A stretch of 64,000 nt of DNA from Moorella mulderi DSM 14980 (GTDB lineage: Bacteria; Bacillota; DSM-521; Neomoorellales; Neomoorellaceae): assembly GCF_001594015.1 (NCBI RefSeq), contig NZ_LTBC01000004.1, positions 140,075-204,074 on the forward strand, in the 5' to 3' direction. Shown in pieces: positions 43,494 through 51,442 of this stretch; within the stretch, counting starts at the first letter, position 1; the number at the start of each line of letters is the position of its first letter. The position numbers were made by a program, and so were the translations under genes. The notes beneath the pieces were generated by a model that was not told where the DNA came from, made no database searches, and worked only from the letters and a program-made list of their open reading frames with translations.

Positions 43494-44537
43494 CTAACTG
43501 TCATGCGGAGCTCTTTCCGGAACATGTTTATCAGGTACCAGGTAGCGAAGAGCAAAACCCAGCAATAACAAGATAAACCCGGTGTAAATTATTCCAACCC
43601 CCGGGTCTTTTTTGATCTCCAGTCCGGTATAATAACGGTAGCCGGAAAAGGTAACGGGATAGCCGTCCACGGTTTTCGTTTCCTTCTCGGCCAGGACTTG
43701 CCTCGCCGTTACTTGATGATCCTGGAAAAGGACGACAGCCAGTCTGGGGTTATTGGGCAAGGGGGAACGTGAATGTAAACTGCCCCCCTGTTCATCAAAA
43801 TCAGGAATAAAGAAAAACATCAGCTTTAAGTTTTTGCCCGGGTCAATGTCAAGGCCCCGGCCACTGGCCAGGTCAAAGGGGACCACTTTACCGTCAATAA
43901 CGGCCTGTCCCCGGGCCAGCCAGCCGTAACTGGTCTGGTAAATTTTTAAGCCCTTAAATTTTAAGGGACGGTTTACCCAGATATCTTGCTCAATTTCCTG
44001 GCCATCAGCTGTTTTAAGGGATACGCTGCTAATGTACTGCCTGGGCTGGAGGTTTTCGTAATATTCGATTTTAAAATCCTTAACCGTTAAAACCTGGCCC
44101 GGAAAACCCCTGCCGGCCAGGTCAAGGCTGTCGCCGACACCGATTTCAACATAGGTATGCCGGCCCATAACCCCGGATATGACCGCCCCGGCCAGGATCA
44201 CCAGGATACTTAAGTGCAGGATAATGGAACCCCACCCACGCCGTCCAGGGGCTTTTTTTACCCGCCGTAGCGAGCAGGTTAGGATATTGACGGCTAAAAT
44301 TGCCCCCAGGGTAATAAACCACCAGCTACGGTATAAGTGATCCAGAGACAAGAGGACAATCAATCTTCCAGGCAGTTCTCCGTAATAAGCACGGTAGAAC
44401 CCCGCGGGCTGGCCCTGGGGAAGGAAGCTCCCCAGGGAAGCCAGGACGCCCAGGAGCAATAAAAGCAAAAGGCCTAGTTTCATAGAAGACAAAAAGGTAA
44501 AATACGGATGTTCCCGGTTGTTACCGGCCAATGTCAT
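43494..44537 (-). CDS. resB: Cytochrome c assembly protein ResB
   Basis: A ResB/Ccs1 protein of about 347 residues: four membrane spans, two near residues 15-65, one near 110-130 and one at the C-terminus, with a soluble domain between. ATG at 44537 has GAGGTG close before it; the open frame upstream to 44780 runs through the divergent promoter region and was not used. It works with CcsB. Being divergent from the RsbRD-dsrKJOPM operon, it likely serves to mature DsrJ. Confidence 0.9.
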   Translation of the reverse strand: MTLAGNNREHPYFTFLSSMKLGLLLLLLLGVLASLGSFLPQGQPAGFYRAYYGELPGRLIVLLSLDHLYRSWWFITLGAILAVNILTCSLRRVKKAPGRRGWGSIILHLSILVILAGAVISGVMGRHTYVEIGVGDSLDLAGRGFPGQVLTVKDFKIEYYENLQPRQYISSVSLKTADGQEIEQDIWVNRPLKFKGLKIYQTSYGWLARGQAVIDGKVVPFDLASGRGLDIDPGKNLKLMFFFIPDFDEQGGSLHSRSPLPNNPRLAVVLFQDHQVTARQVLAEKETKTVDGYPVTFSGYRYYTGLEIKKDPGVGIIYTGFILLLLGFALRYLVPDKHVPERAPHDS

Positions 44538-44659
44538 CACCTCAGTTAAGAATGAGTATACACCAGCGGTCGTCCAGCGGTCAATGGCAGTAGGCCAGCA
44601 GCAGTACCGGACGACAGATACAGGCATTTTACAAGTACAAAAAAATATTACTGCCCGCA

Positions 44660-44687
44660 GCAGGAATTTTAAGAGAAATAGCGAACT
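44660..44687 (+). promoter_or_regulatory. Sigma-H-like promoter motif 5 (dsrKJOPM operon)
   Basis: GCAGGAATT (44660-44668), 11 bases, AGCGAACT (44680-44687). The extended downstream sequence matches motif 4 at 36343 almost base for base. The RsbRD gene starts about 57 bases downstream. Confidence 0.6.
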
Positions 44688-44743
44688 AAATTTATAAATA
44701 CCAAAAGTAGTGCTCCGGTGAACTAAGGGACTGGGGGGAGTTT

Positions 44744-45277
44744 GTGAAAGACGGCAAAAATAATATCTTACCAGGTACACACGAAATTTTAACCCAAAGG
44801 AAAAGTGCCATTTTACAAAAATGGTATCAGAGAATCCTGGACTCTTATCCTGCGGAAGCGGCCCGGTTTTTCAAGGAAGAACAGGACCGGTTCGCCAATC
44901 CAGTGGGCACGACCATCTACCAGGCATTAGAGGGCCTTTATGAGGAGATCCTCCAGGGGATGGAAGCTGGCAGGGTCAGGGCCTGTCTCGATAGTATTAT
45001 CAGAATTAGGGCGGTCCAGGATTTCTCTCCTTCCCAGGCCATCGCCTTTATCTTCCAGTTAAAGCATGTGCTCAAGGAGGAATTGGCCGGTGAAATCCGG
45101 GAAAAAGGCCTTTCCCTGGAGGCAGTGGAAGCCCGGCTGGAAGACTTGGCCCTCCTGGCCTTCGATATTTATATGCAGTGCCGGGAGCAGCTCTGGGAAC
45201 TTAAGGTAATGGAGATCAAAAATAGAACCGCCAGGATCCTGGAAAGGGCCAACCTGACCATAAATTTTCCTTATTGA
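44744..45277 (+). CDS. RsbRD N-terminal domain protein
   Basis: A 177-residue, mostly helical protein matching the RsbRD N-terminal domain that is often encoded beside dsrMKJOP in sulfate reducers. The RsbRD-type sensory domain has a globin-like fold. It begins with ILTQRKSAILQKWYQRIL, and no catalytic motif is visible. GTG start at 44744 with GGGGG upstream. It is the first gene of the operon and could regulate or sense the state of the Dsr membrane complex; this is inference. Confidence 0.8.
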   Translation: MKDGKNNILPGTHEILTQRKSAILQKWYQRILDSYPAEAARFFKEEQDRFANPVGTTIYQALEGLYEEILQGMEAGRVRACLDSIIRIRAVQDFSPSQAIAFIFQLKHVLKEELAGEIREKGLSLEAVEARLEDLALLAFDIYMQCREQLWELKVMEIKNRTARILERANLTINFPY

Positions 45278-45289
45278 GAAGGTGGGAAA

Positions 45290-46912
45290 ATGGCATCGCT
45301 ACCGAAACCTGATGAACTGCTGGCGATTAATTATAAACCGCCGCGGACGGGGTGGATGGATACCCCGGTAAAATTCAGGCGCGGCACCTACCTTTATGGT
45401 GCCAAGCCCAAAAACCTGGAAGCTGTCGGCCTTCCCAACCCCAGGGAATGGTCACCGGAGGAGGAAGACTGGAAACTCCCGGAAAACTGGCAGGAAATTA
45501 TCCTGGAAGGCCTGAGGGAACGGCTGGGCCGGTTCCGTTCTTTACAGATCTTCATGGACGCCTGCGTGCGCTGCGGCGCCTGTGCCGACAAGTGCCATTT
45601 CTTCATTGGCACCGGGGATCCCAAGAATATGCCGGTCTTGAGGGCCGAACTGCTCCGCTCGGTGTATCGCAAGGATTTTACGACGGCGGGCAAGCTCCTG
45701 GGGAAACTCTTCGGGGCCAGGGAACTTACCCTGGACGTCCTGAAGGAATGGTACTACTACTTCTTCCAGTGCACTGAATGCCGCCGTTGTTCAGTTTTCT
45801 GCCCCTTCGGCATCGACACGGCGGAAATTACCATGATCGCCAGGGAACTCCTCAACCTGGTCGGGTGTAATATTGACTGGATCGCCGCCCCGGTAGCCAA
45901 CTGTTACCGGACGGGAAATCACGTCGGCATTGAACCCCACGCCTTTAAAGATATGGTTGAGTTCTGTGTCGACGAAATTGAAAATATCACCGGTATCAGG
46001 GTGGAACCGACCTTCAACCGCAAAGGTGCCGAGATTCTCTTCATCGCACCTTCGGGTGACGTTTTTGCCGATCCCGGTACTTACACCCTCATGGGTTACC
46101 TGATGCTTTTTCATGAAATCGGTCTTGACTACACCTTCAGCACCTACGCCTCCGAGGGCGGTAATTTCGGCATGTTCACCTCTCATGAGATGATGAAAAG
46201 GCTCAATGCCAAGATGTATGCCGAGGCAAAAAGGCTAGGGGTGAAATGGATCCTGGGTGGTGAATGCGGCCATATGTGGCGGGTCATCAACCAGTACATG
46301 GATACCATGAACGGCCCGGCCGATTTCCTGGAGGAACCGGTTTCTCCCATAACCGGCACAAAATTTGAAAATGCCAGGTCCACCAAAATGGTCCATATCG
46401 TAGAATTTACGGCCGACCTGATCAGGCATAACAAAATTAAACTGGACCCCAGCCGCAATGACCACCTGAAAGTAACCTTCCATGACTCCTGTAACCCGGC
46501 CCGGGCCATGGGGCTCTTTGAAGAACCGCGCTATATCCTTAAAAATGTCTGCCGGAATTTCTATGAGATGCCGGAGAATACCATCAGGGAGCAGACCTTC
46601 TGCTGCGGTAGCGGGTCGGGACTTAATTCCGATGAATATATGGAAATGAGGATGCGCGGCGGCTTCCCCCGGGCCAACGCGGTGAAATACGTCCGGGATA
46701 AATACGGCGTCAATATGCTGGCCTGCATCTGCGCCGTTGACCGGGCCGTCTTCCCGGCCCTCATGGATTACTGGGTACCAGGCGTGGCGGTTGCCGGCGT
46801 CCACGAGCTGGTCGGCAATGCCCTGGTAATGACCGGGGAAACTGAAAGGGAGACAAACCTGCGGGGGGAACCTTTGCCTGTAAAGGGAAAGGGGGAGAAC
46901 GGCGGTGAATGA
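45290..46912 (+). CDS. dsrK: DsrK, cytoplasmic Fe-S subunit of the Dsr membrane complex
   Basis: A 540-residue HdrD-like protein. Two 4Fe-4S motifs, CVRCGACADKCHF near residue 91 and CTECRRCSVFCPFG near 163, are followed by CCG-type segments HDSCNPARAMG near 400 and CCGSGSG near 442, which bind the catalytic noncubane cluster. DsrK reduces the DsrC trisulfide. AGAAGGTGGG precedes ATG 45290. It overlaps dsrJ by eight bases. It is longer than the DsrK-like protein at 28123. Confidence 0.95.
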   Translation: MASLPKPDELLAINYKPPRTGWMDTPVKFRRGTYLYGAKPKNLEAVGLPNPREWSPEEEDWKLPENWQEIILEGLRERLGRFRSLQIFMDACVRCGACADKCHFFIGTGDPKNMPVLRAELLRSVYRKDFTTAGKLLGKLFGARELTLDVLKEWYYYFFQCTECRRCSVFCPFGIDTAEITMIARELLNLVGCNIDWIAAPVANCYRTGNHVGIEPHAFKDMVEFCVDEIENITGIRVEPTFNRKGAEILFIAPSGDVFADPGTYTLMGYLMLFHEIGLDYTFSTYASEGGNFGMFTSHEMMKRLNAKMYAEAKRLGVKWILGGECGHMWRVINQYMDTMNGPADFLEEPVSPITGTKFENARSTKMVHIVEFTADLIRHNKIKLDPSRNDHLKVTFHDSCNPARAMGLFEEPRYILKNVCRNFYEMPENTIREQTFCCGSGSGLNSDEYMEMRMRGGFPRANAVKYVRDKYGVNMLACICAVDRAVFPALMDYWVPGVAVAGVHELVGNALVMTGETERETNLRGEPLPVKGKGENGGE

Positions 46913-47300
46913 TTCCCGTTACATTATTACCGGCCTGATTGTGTTTATCGTTCTGGTGACCTTCCCTTTCTGGGCCAATGCAGGTAAAGCCGCCCCGGCA
47001 CCAGCACCCAGCCTCGACACGCCGGCCATCCAGCAGTTACCCGAGAAACAGTGTGTTGAAGCCACAGCGTACATGCGTACCGACCATATGAAGTTGCTGG
47101 ATGAGTGGCGCACTCAGGTTGTCCGGGAGGGTAAAAGGATTTATGTAGCCAGCAACGGCAAAGAGTACGAGATGAGCCTGGAGAAGACCTGCCTGGAATG
47201 CCACTCCAGCAAGGCCCAGTTTTGTGATCAGTGCCATAATTACTTAGATGTCCAACCTGACTGCTGGACTTGCCATATTGAGCCAAAGGAGAATAAGTAA
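46905..47300 (+). CDS. dsrJ: DsrJ, triheme cytochrome c
   Basis: A 131-residue protein with an uncleaved N-terminal signal anchor (residues 8-27) and three heme motifs: CLECH near 98, CDQCH near 109 and CWTCH near 124. An upstream QCVEATAYMRTDHM segment holds a Cys that in DsrJ can ligate heme. It faces the outside, consistent with maturation by ResB/CcsB nearby. GTG start at 46905 overlaps the end of dsrK. It passes electrons within DsrMKJOP. Confidence 0.95.
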   Translation: MNDSRYIITGLIVFIVLVTFPFWANAGKAAPAPAPSLDTPAIQQLPEKQCVEATAYMRTDHMKLLDEWRTQVVREGKRIYVASNGKEYEMSLEKTCLECHSSKAQFCDQCHNYLDVQPDCWTCHIEPKENK

Positions 47301-48076
47301 TGGAAACGAGCAGGAGAAATTTCTTAAAAGCCGGTGGCGCATGTCTCTTGGGGCTCACCATCTGGCCGGCAGTTAAGGGCTTCGCAGGTAATAGCACGGA
47401 GTATATTACGAGCTCGAAAGCCCTTACCGGTGAGAAATGGGGCCTGGTCATTGATATGAAAAAGTGCTGGCCCAAATATCAAGAAGGTTGCCGGGAGTGT
47501 TTCCTGGCCTGCCAGAGGGCTCACAACATACCTGATGTTACCAATAAAGAAGAAGAAATAAAGTGGATCTGGACGGAGCCCTATGAAAACGCTTTTCCGG
47601 AGCAAGAACATGAGTATATTGCCGCCAGTATCAAAGGCAAACCCTTTATCGTGCTCTGCAATCACTGTGAGAACCCGCCCTGTGTGAGGGTTTGCCCCAC
47701 GAAGGCAACCTTTAAACGCCGGGACGGCATCGTCATGATGGATTATCACCGCTGTATAGGCTGCCGCTACTGTATGGCCGCCTGCCCTTATGGCGCCAGG
47801 AGCTTTAACTTTAGCGACCCGCGGCCTTTTATCAAAGAAGTAAACCCGGAGTTTCCCACCCGGGAAAAGGGTGTCGTGGAAAAGTGCAATTTCTGTGCCG
47901 AGAGGATCGACACCGGCCTACCACCGGCGTGTGTTGAAGCCTGCCCGGCCGGGGCCCTGGTCTTTGGCGACCTGGATGACCCCAACTCAGAAGTAAGAAA
48001 GATACTGGCCAGCCGTTATACCATTCAACGTAAACCCGAACTTGGGACCCACCCCTGTATTTATTACCTCGTTTAA
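47300..48076 (+). CDS. dsrO: DsrO, exported Fe-S subunit
   Basis: A 258-residue polyferredoxin. A twin-arginine signal (SRRNFLK) lies at residues 4-10 followed by a hydrophobic stretch. Cluster motifs are CWPKYQEGCRECFLAC near 55, CNHCENPPCVRVCP near 119, CIGCRYCMAACP near 152 and CNFCAE...CVEACP near 195. It is the extracellular Fe-S subunit of DsrMKJOP. Its ATG overlaps the dsrJ stop by one base. Confidence 0.95.
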   Translation: METSRRNFLKAGGACLLGLTIWPAVKGFAGNSTEYITSSKALTGEKWGLVIDMKKCWPKYQEGCRECFLACQRAHNIPDVTNKEEEIKWIWTEPYENAFPEQEHEYIAASIKGKPFIVLCNHCENPPCVRVCPTKATFKRRDGIVMMDYHRCIGCRYCMAACPYGARSFNFSDPRPFIKEVNPEFPTREKGVVEKCNFCAERIDTGLPPACVEACPAGALVFGDLDDPNSEVRKILASRYTIQRKPELGTHPCIYYLV

Positions 48077-48144
48077 GGTCCATACAGGATGGCGCAAGAG
48101 CCACCGTGGGACATAAGAAGTGAATTTATGGAGGATGGATAGAT

Positions 48145-49302
48145 ATGCTGGTTAAGGCTTTAACTGGGAGTAAAAAATACTGGGGGTGGACAATCTTTTT
48201 ACTCGTCCTGATCGCGACAGGTTTTGCCTGCTACCTTTGGCAGCTGCAAAAGGGCCTGACCATCACCGGCATGAGCCGGGACGTTTCCTGGGGGCTGTAC
48301 ATCAGCCAGTTTACCTTCCTGGTGGGGGTGGCGGCCTCAGCAGTGATGGTCGTCCTGCCCTATTACCTGCATAATGTCAAAGCCTTCGGCAGGATTACCA
48401 TCCTGGGAGAGTTCCTGGCCATTGCCGCCCTGATCATGTGCCTGTTATTCGTAATAGTAGATGTCGGTAAGCCCATGCGAATTCTTAATATGATCTTCTA
48501 TCCCACCCCTAACTCGATGTTCTTCTGGGATATGATCGCGCTGAACGGGTATCTCCTGTTAAATATCATTGCCGGCTGGCATGCGCTGGAGGCAGAATAT
48601 AAAGCCGTTCCGCCCCCGGCCTGGACAAAGATATTAGTTTATATCTCCATCCCCTGGGCCGTCAGCATTCATACGGTTACGGCCTTCCTCTACGCCGGCC
48701 TGCCAGGTAGGCACTACTGGCTGACGGCCATTATGGCGGCCCGCTTCCTGGCGTCGGCCTTTGCTTCCGGCCCGGCACTGTTGATCATCCTAAGCTATAT
48801 TATAAAAAGGGTCAGCAAATTTGATCCTGGCAGGGAAGCCATCCAAAAGCTGGCGGCAATAGTCACCTACGCCACCATCATCAGCGTCTTTTTTGTCGGC
48901 TTGGAGTTTTTTACCGCCTTTTACAGCCAGGTACCGGCCCATGGTTTGGATACCCTCAAGTACCTCTTTGCCGGCCTGGACGGTCATGGCAAGCTCGTAC
49001 CCTGGATGTGGACCTTTGCCATCCTGGCGGTACTGGCCCTGGTCCTTTTAATTAACCCCCGGACGCGCACCAGGGATACTTACCTCCAGGCAGCCTGCGT
49101 AGCAGTTTTTGTCTCTATGTGGATCGAAAAGGGAATAGGCCTGGTCATCGGCGGCTTTATACCTAATCCCTTTGAAAGGGTTACCGAGTATGTGCCTACT
49201 TTGCCGGAAACCTTAATTGCCCTGGGAGTGTGGGCAACTGGCTTCCTGATACTTACCTTCTTATATAAAATAGCCATTGCTGTCAAAGAAGAAACAGTTT
49301 AG
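48145..49302 (+). CDS. dsrP: DsrP, NrfD-like membrane subunit
   Basis: A 385-residue protein with about ten membrane spans of the NrfD/PsrC family. The start region SWGLYISQFTFLVGVAASA and the FYPTPNSMFFWDM segment near 120 are typical. No heme-binding motif is needed. It provides a quinone site and works with DsrO and DsrJ. GGAGGATG precedes the ATG at 48145. Confidence 0.95.
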   Translation: MLVKALTGSKKYWGWTIFLLVLIATGFACYLWQLQKGLTITGMSRDVSWGLYISQFTFLVGVAASAVMVVLPYYLHNVKAFGRITILGEFLAIAALIMCLLFVIVDVGKPMRILNMIFYPTPNSMFFWDMIALNGYLLLNIIAGWHALEAEYKAVPPPAWTKILVYISIPWAVSIHTVTAFLYAGLPGRHYWLTAIMAARFLASAFASGPALLIILSYIIKRVSKFDPGREAIQKLAAIVTYATIISVFFVGLEFFTAFYSQVPAHGLDTLKYLFAGLDGHGKLVPWMWTFAILAVLALVLLINPRTRTRDTYLQAACVAVFVSMWIEKGIGLVIGGFIPNPFERVTEYVPTLPETLIALGVWATGFLILTFLYKIAIAVKEETV

Positions 49303-49322
49303 CGGAAAGGAGGGGTAAAGAT

Positions 49323-50315
49323 ATGGGAATGGCCTTTTCCTTCTTGATCGTTGTCGCCTTAATTATGGTTGTCACTCTTGGCGTGGGAGTGGCAGGGTTG
49401 CAATATATGTTTGGGGTTATCATACCCTATGCCGCCATCGCCATCTTTTTGGCAGGGATGGCCTACCGGGTCATTAAGTGGGCACGGGCACCGGTCCCTT
49501 TCCGTATACCCACCACTGCCGGGCAACAGAAATCCCTGCCCTGGATCAAAGCGAGCACCTTTGATAACCCTTCCAGCACTGCCGGCGTGATTGGCAGGAT
49601 GGCCCTGGAGGTATTGTTCTTTCGCTCCCTTTTGAGAAATACCAAGATGGAATTACACCAGGGCCCCAGGCTGGCCTATCACTGGGAAAAGTGGCTGTGG
49701 CTGGGGGGACTGCTGTTTCACTGGTCCTTCCTGATTATCTTCCTCCGTCACCTGCGCTTTTTTACCGAGCCGGTGCCGTCCTTTGTGTCCCGGCTGGAAG
49801 GTATTGATGGATTTTTCCGCTTCGGCGTGCAGGGGCTCTATATAACTGATATAATTATTTTAGTTGCTGTGACTTATCTCTTTCTCAGGCGGGTGGTTAT
49901 TCCCCAAGTGCGCTATATCTCCCTTCCTGCCGACTACTTCCCCCTCTTTTTGATCCTGGGAATAGCCAGCACGGGCATCCTCATGCGCTATTTTTTCAGG
50001 GTAGACATTACGGCAGTTAAGGAATTGACTATCGGGCTGGTGACCTTCAGTCCCAGGGTCCCGGAAGGAGTAGGTATTCTTTTCTACATCCACTTATTTC
50101 TCGTATGCATACTGGGGGCTTACTTCCCCTTCAGCAAACTCGTACACATGGGCGGGATCTTTTTGAGCCCTACCCGCAACCTGCCCAACGATAGCCGCGC
50201 CAGGAGGCACATCAACCCCTGGAATTACCCGGTTAAGGTTCACACCTATGAGGAGTACGAGGAAGAATTCAGGGAAAAAATGAAAATGGCCGGCCTGCCG
50301 GTAGAAAAGGGGTAG
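49323..50315 (+). CDS. dsrM: DsrM, cytochrome b subunit
   Basis: A 330-residue NarI-like protein with five to six membrane spans. Histidines in LLFHWSFLIIFLRHLRFF near 126 and FYIHLFLVCILG near 260 and PFSKLVHMGG near 274 are candidate heme b ligands. It oxidises menaquinol and passes electrons to DsrK. It is last in the operon, so the order is K-J-O-P-M instead of the usual M-K-J-O-P. AAAGGAGGGG precedes the ATG. Confidence 0.95.
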   Translation: MGMAFSFLIVVALIMVVTLGVGVAGLQYMFGVIIPYAAIAIFLAGMAYRVIKWARAPVPFRIPTTAGQQKSLPWIKASTFDNPSSTAGVIGRMALEVLFFRSLLRNTKMELHQGPRLAYHWEKWLWLGGLLFHWSFLIIFLRHLRFFTEPVPSFVSRLEGIDGFFRFGVQGLYITDIIILVAVTYLFLRRVVIPQVRYISLPADYFPLFLILGIASTGILMRYFFRVDITAVKELTIGLVTFSPRVPEGVGILFYIHLFLVCILGAYFPFSKLVHMGGIFLSPTRNLPNDSRARRHINPWNYPVKVHTYEEYEEEFREKMKMAGLPVEKG

Positions 50316-50325
50316 GAAAAGGGTT

Positions 50326-50368
50326 AACGCGCAATCTTCCCGTTAAAAGCGGGGAAAGGCGCGTTTTA
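50326..50368 (+). terminator. Terminator of the dsrKJOPM operon
   Basis: AACGCGC (50326-50332) pairs with GCGCGTT (50359-50365), with an inner CTTCCCG / CGGGGAAAG helix, followed by TTAC. A strong, partly bulged hairpin. Confidence 0.7.
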
Positions 50369-50420
50369 CTTTTACTTGCCCCCTTGTTTTTTGGCAAAAT
50401 ATGTGCTAATTTTGAGTTAA

Positions 50421-50435
50421 GGTATCCCATATACC
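50421..50435 (+). promoter_or_regulatory. Candidate GntR operator 1
   Basis: GGTAT-CCCAT-ATACC, an inverted repeat with a five-base spacer upstream of the GntR gene. The same GGTAT-N5-ATACC layout lies before the AAA ATPase gene at 51393-51407, suggesting both are bound by this GntR protein. Confidence 0.6.
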
Positions 50436-50485
50436 ATATGCGGCATGGAACAGCTTGTGTTTAAGAAGAAGACGCAGGAGGGGAT

Positions 50486-51184
50486 ATGATGGAAAGCTTG
50501 CTTAAACCAATCGACCTGCAGAACTACCAGCCTGTGCGCCAGGAAGCCTACAATGCTTTACGCGAAGCCATCCTCACCGGCCGCCTGGAGCCGGGAACCC
50601 GCCTGGTGGAACGGAAAATAGCTAGACAGCTGGGCGTCAGCCGCACGCCGGTACGGGAGGCCATCCGCAAACTGGAGCTGGAAGGCCTGGTCGAGCACCT
50701 GCCCCGGCGAGGGGTGGTGGTTGCCCGCATGTCCACCCGGGAAGCCTGGGAAGTCTATAGCATCCGGGCCGTTCTCGAAGGACTGGCCGCCCGGCTGGCT
50801 GCTGAACATATTAATCCCATGCAGCTAAAAAGATTAAATGAACTTGTAAATGCCATGGAAAAGGCCTGTGACGAAGACGATCACGACAGGTTGCAGGAGT
50901 TGCACCTGGAGTTTAATGAAATCATCTGTACGGCTGCTGAGAGTCCCCGCCTGCACCAGATGATTGATAACCTGGTGGATTATATAGTAGGCTTTACCAG
51001 GGTTGGGTACAGTGTCCCAGGCCGGACGAGGGCCGCAACCAGGGAGCACCGGGAACTACTGGAAGCCCTCATGAAAGGTGACGGCGAAAAGGCGGAAAGA
51101 ATTGCCCGGCAGCATATAGAAAATTCCCGCCAGGCCTACTTCCTCCAGCTGGCTTTAAGGGATCAAAAAAATACCAGCTTTTAA
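50486..51184 (+). CDS. GntR-family regulator (FadR/FCD type)
   Basis: A 232-residue regulator. The N-terminal winged helix (residues 15-80) includes RLVERKIARQLGVSRTPVREAIRKL, and the helical C-terminal domain matches the FCD ligand-binding fold, with metal-binding His and Asp positions around 105-180. FCD regulators often sense carboxylic acids. It sits directly before the oxalate operon, so oxalate or a related acid is the plausible effector. GCAGGAGGGG precedes the ATG. Confidence 0.88.
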   Translation: MMESLLKPIDLQNYQPVRQEAYNALREAILTGRLEPGTRLVERKIARQLGVSRTPVREAIRKLELEGLVEHLPRRGVVVARMSTREAWEVYSIRAVLEGLAARLAAEHINPMQLKRLNELVNAMEKACDEDDHDRLQELHLEFNEIICTAAESPRLHQMIDNLVDYIVGFTRVGYSVPGRTRAATREHRELLEALMKGDGEKAERIARQHIENSRQAYFLQLALRDQKNTSF

Positions 51185-51205
51185 CGAAAAAGTTTTGATT
51201 AACCA

Positions 51206-51233
51206 GCAGGAATCTTCGATGAGGTGTCGAATT
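51206..51233 (+). promoter_or_regulatory. Sigma-H-like promoter motif 6 (oxalate operon)
   Basis: GCAGGAATC (51206-51214), 11 bases, GTCGAATT (51226-51233). It matches the consensus except one base. The AAA ATPase gene starts about 210 bases downstream, past two GGTATACC-type sites. Confidence 0.5.
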
Positions 51234-51252
51234 ATTTTAAACGGAAACACAA

Positions 51253-51260
51253 GGTATACC
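51253..51260 (+). promoter_or_regulatory. GGTATACC palindrome
   Basis: A perfect eight-base palindrome in the leader between GntR and the AAA ATPase. It is a half-site-like variant of the GGTAT-N5-ATACC operator and may add a third GntR contact. Confidence 0.35.
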
Positions 51261-51392
51261 AATCGTGATATTTAATACCTGGTCTGTTGGTGGTCTAAAA
51301 TAGCTAACAGGAGTAGCACGAATTCGACAAGCTATATAGTTTAAGGGTGTGCAGGTACAGAAAAAAGCGGGAGTTTTAAAAACTATATTCAA

Positions 51393-51407
51393 GGTATACC
51401 GTATACC
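51393..51407 (+). promoter_or_regulatory. Candidate GntR operator 2
   Basis: GGTAT-ACCGT-ATACC, the same inverted repeat and spacing as operator 1. It lies 36 bases before the ATG of the AAA ATPase gene, fitting control of the whole oxalate operon. Confidence 0.65.
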
Positions 51408-51442
51408 AGTTATTTTAAATGGACGGCGAGGGGACGCTTTTT

